Below are positions 62,094 to 64,000 of a DNA stretch of 64,000 nucleotides, piece after piece. The notes beneath the pieces are model-generated. The model searched no databases, was not told where the DNA came from, and saw only the letters and a list, made by a program, of their open reading frames with translations. This DNA comes from Caldilineaceae bacterium (GTDB lineage: Bacteria > Chloroflexota > Anaerolineae > Caldilineales > Caldilineaceae): NCBI GenBank assembly GCA_958295845.1, contig OY282376.1, positions 3,423,022 to 3,487,021 on the forward strand, written 5' to 3'. The translations under genes were made by a program, and so were the position numbers. Numbering within the stretch: the first letter of the stretch is position 1; each line of letters opens with the position of its first letter.

Positions 62094-63608
62094 ATGACAT
62101 TTCGAAGCGGCGTAGAGAGCGCCACTGGCGAAAACTTTTCTGATTCTGCCGAAGACGCCCGCTGGCTGGAGGGGGCGGAAGGCGGGAGCGGAGACGAGTT
62201 CCGCGCGGCGCGCCACGGCCGCCTGGTGAGCGCCAGTCGTCCTGTGTCAGACCTGCCTTTTGAGCGCTTTCTGCGGGCGGCCAGGGGGCAGGAGCGCTTC
62301 TTCTGGCGCGATGGGAAGCAGGACATCACCTTTGCGGGGACTGGGGTGGCCGCTCATCTCATCGGTTACGGCCGTAGCCGGATTGCCGCCATACAGCGGC
62401 AGGCGAGAGAGATATTCTCTGCTGCCGAGACTCGTCTGGCAACCCGGCACCGACAGGCGCTCAAGTCGGAGCTGGCTCTACCCCGACTGTTTGGGGGATT
62501 CGCATTTCGGGAGGACTTCGCGCCGGACCTGACCTGGACGGGGTTCCATCCGGGCCACTTTATCCTGCCCCATTACCAGCTTGTGACGCAGGACAGCCAC
62601 AGTTGGCTCACGATCAACGCATTGTTGGCCCCCGAAGAAGACGCGGCTGATGTTTTTCCTCTGTTGGAGGAGGCCTTGGATGCCCAGGCTGATTTTCTGA
62701 CAAGGGAGCAGAATCGCCTCGAAAGACAGGTGGCTGAAGCCCGTTTTCAGGACGGGGAAATGGAACAGGCAGGGGTGGAGATTGACTACCCGCTGCCGTA
62801 TGAGGAATGGGCGCAGCTGATCGAGAGTGCACGGCGGACCTTCGATTCGACGCCGCTGCAGAAGGTTGTGCTTGCGCGGATAGCGCAGTTGCGGGCTCGA
62901 CATCCATTTCGAATCGGTCAGATGTTGACGCGTCTGTGCGCCGAGTATCCGGACTGCTTCAGCTTTTTATTTGAACCGCAGCCGGGACACGCCTTCCTCG
63001 GGGCCACGCCTGAACTCCTGGTGCGTGTTCAGGGAGAACGGCTGGAAACGATGGCGCTGGCGGGATCGATTCAGCGGGGCGGGTCAGCTGGGGAGGATGC
63101 AGAACTGGCCGCGGCGCTGCTGGCTTCAACCAAGGACCGCTACGAGCACGGGCTGGTGGTGAACGCGCTGCGTGACATCCTGCAGCCGATGAGCGGTGAG
63201 CTAACAGTTGCTGCAGAGCCGACGGTGCTTTCATTCAGCAACATTCAGCATCTGTACACGCCGGTCGAGGCCAGACTGAAGAGCGGGGCGGGCGTGTTGC
63301 CGCTGGTGGAGGCGCTGCATCCGACGCCGGCGATGGGGGGAACGCCGCGGGAACTCGGGATGGCATTCATCCAGGCGAATGAGCCGACGCTGCGGGGCTG
63401 GTACGCGGCCCCTGTAGGATGGATTGACAGCAATATGGAGGGCGCGTTTGCGGTGGCCATTCGGTCAGCCGTAGTGCAGAAGGAGCGGGCCTGGGCCTAT
63501 GCGGGGGCCGGCATCGTTCCCGACTCGGTTGCGCAGGCGGAGTGGGAAGAGACGAAGTGGAAGTTTCAGCCGATCATCCGGTCGGTGGCAGGCAGGCGGA
63601 GGGAATGA
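62094..63608 (+). CDS. menF: Isochorismate synthase (MenF)
   Basis: Converts chorismate to isochorismate for menaquinone, 504 residues. Chorismate-binding motifs are all visible: LQKVVLARIAQL with the catalytic Lys257, FLFEPQPGHAFLGATPELLV, ALAGSIQRGG, FSNIQHLYTPVEARL and the LVEALHPTPAMGGTPRE signature, followed by WYAAPVGWIDSNMEGAFAVAIRS. The family's N-terminal 100 residues are weakly conserved, so the ATG (preceded by GGTTGAGATAGG) is the likely start but not certain. The stop overlaps the menD ATG (ATGA), as in many men operons. It could also be named EntC-like, but the menD neighbour decides for MenF. Confidence 0.95.
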   Translation: MTFRSGVESATGENFSDSAEDARWLEGAEGGSGDEFRAARHGRLVSASRPVSDLPFERFLRAARGQERFFWRDGKQDITFAGTGVAAHLIGYGRSRIAAIQRQAREIFSAAETRLATRHRQALKSELALPRLFGGFAFREDFAPDLTWTGFHPGHFILPHYQLVTQDSHSWLTINALLAPEEDAADVFPLLEEALDAQADFLTREQNRLERQVAEARFQDGEMEQAGVEIDYPLPYEEWAQLIESARRTFDSTPLQKVVLARIAQLRARHPFRIGQMLTRLCAEYPDCFSFLFEPQPGHAFLGATPELLVRVQGERLETMALAGSIQRGGSAGEDAELAAALLASTKDRYEHGLVVNALRDILQPMSGELTVAAEPTVLSFSNIQHLYTPVEARLKSGAGVLPLVEALHPTPAMGGTPRELGMAFIQANEPTLRGWYAAPVGWIDSNMEGAFAVAIRSAVVQKERAWAYAGAGIVPDSVAQAEWEETKWKFQPIIRSVAGRRRE

Positions 63609-64000
63609 GCGCTGTCACGGGCGGTGCAAACCCGAATATGCAGTTCGCAGAGATAGTGGTCGCCGGGCTGGCCGACGCCGGGCTTGAGGCGGTTTGCATT
63701 GCGCCGGGCTCTCGCTCGACACCGCTGGCGCTCGCCTTTGATGCCCATCCCTGTATCGAGACATTCATACATCTGGACGAACGCTGCGCCAGTTTTTTTG
63801 CGCTGGGCATGGCCCAGACCAGCGGGCGGCCGGTGGGGCTGGTGTGCACGTCGGGGACTGCGGCGCTGGAGTTTCACGCGGCGGTGGTAGAGGCGAAGAT
63901 GGCGGGTGTGCCGTTGCTAGTGCTGACTGCAGACAGGCCGCCGGAACTTCGTCATAGTGGGGCCAACCAGACGATCGACCAGGTGAAGATGTACGGAGAC
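63605..64000 (+). CDS. menD: MenD (SEPHCHC synthase), 5' part only
   Basis: Thiamine-diphosphate enzyme that joins 2-oxoglutarate to isochorismate. Only 132 codons fit before the window edge. The N-terminal domain is clear: CIAPGSRSTPLALAF, HLDERCASFFALGMAQ with the Glu that contacts the cofactor, LVCTSGTAALEFHAAVVEA and LLVLTADRPPELRHSGANQTIDQ, the MenD signature. Read in the frame one base off menF with a 4-base overlap. A full protein would be about 560-590 residues. Confidence 0.95.
   Translation, partial: MSAVTGGANPNMQFAEIVVAGLADAGLEAVCIAPGSRSTPLALAFDAHPCIETFIHLDERCASFFALGMAQTSGRPVGLVCTSGTAALEFHAAVVEAKMAGVPLLVLTADRPPELRHSGANQTIDQVKMYGD

Noticed and set aside
61358..62329. 323-residue minus-strand frame over tetR and the start of menF
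   Set aside because: It crosses two real genes and the operator, with no recognisable domain.

Overview
The window is about 60% GC, gene-dense, and reads as a chromosome segment of an uncultured-type heterotrophic bacterium. The content suggests a Chloroflexota member (Anaerolineae/Caldilineae- or SAR202-like): many solute-binding lipoproteins with an Ala/Pro-rich linker after the lipobox Cys, many paralogous enolase-superfamily, dehydrogenase, aldo/keto reductase and flavin oxidoreductase genes, and menaquinone synthesis. This assignment is an inference from gene content; no rRNA, tRNA or phylogenetic marker alignment was available.

Left block (1-18,100, all minus strand): a divergently controlled catabolic or uptake locus. 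Read in transcription order it holds a FadR-type GntR regulator with its own good promoter, three paralogous NicX/M29-like metalloenzymes, an OppBCDF-type peptide/nickel ABC transporter with its lipoprotein, a MATE-like exporter, a succinylglutamate-desuccinylase/aspartoacylase-type deacylase, an Fsr-like MFS permease, an Asp/Glu(hydantoin)-racemase-family protein, an M20 metallopeptidase and a second, edge-truncated MFS exporter. The set suggests import and hydrolytic or oxidative breakdown of a small amide, peptide or N-heterocyclic compound.

Middle block (18,300-39,970): mostly sugar-acid and carbohydrate metabolism: a 2-hydroxyacid dehydrogenase, a Gfo/Idh/MocA oxidoreductase, two zinc alcohol dehydrogenases, two mandelate-racemase-type dehydratases, a GH2 glycosidase, an LLM flavin oxidoreductase, a lactonase-like beta-propeller, an SDR and an inositol-monophosphatase/HisN-like phosphatase. 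Embedded in it are a very long RecQ helicase carrying tandem HRDC domains, a SANT/Myb-like helix, a sigma-70 region-4 domain and a C-terminal HTH, a DUF433/DUF5615 toxin-antitoxin-like pair, and a fatty acid desaturase with a cupin.

Right-centre (40,000-54,800): larB-larE-larC-NUDIX (nickel-pincer cofactor synthesis; no larA visible), a tandem duplicate of aldo/keto reductases with matching promoters, an ABC-class ATPase, a double DinB protein, a histidine phosphatase, a small membrane protein, then apt-like, prfA, prmC and a Cof-type HAD phosphatase (translation termination and nucleotide housekeeping).

Right end (55,186-64,000): a sugar ABC importer (Tat-type lipoprotein and two permeases, with a strong stem-loop after the binding-protein gene) followed closely by a PhyH-family oxygenase whose facial triad reads HxG, and a B12-binding radical SAM protein; then a TetR gene with a perfect palindromic operator and the start of a menaquinone operon (menF, menD overlapping). 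No rRNA, tRNA, CRISPR array, IS element or prophage was recognised.
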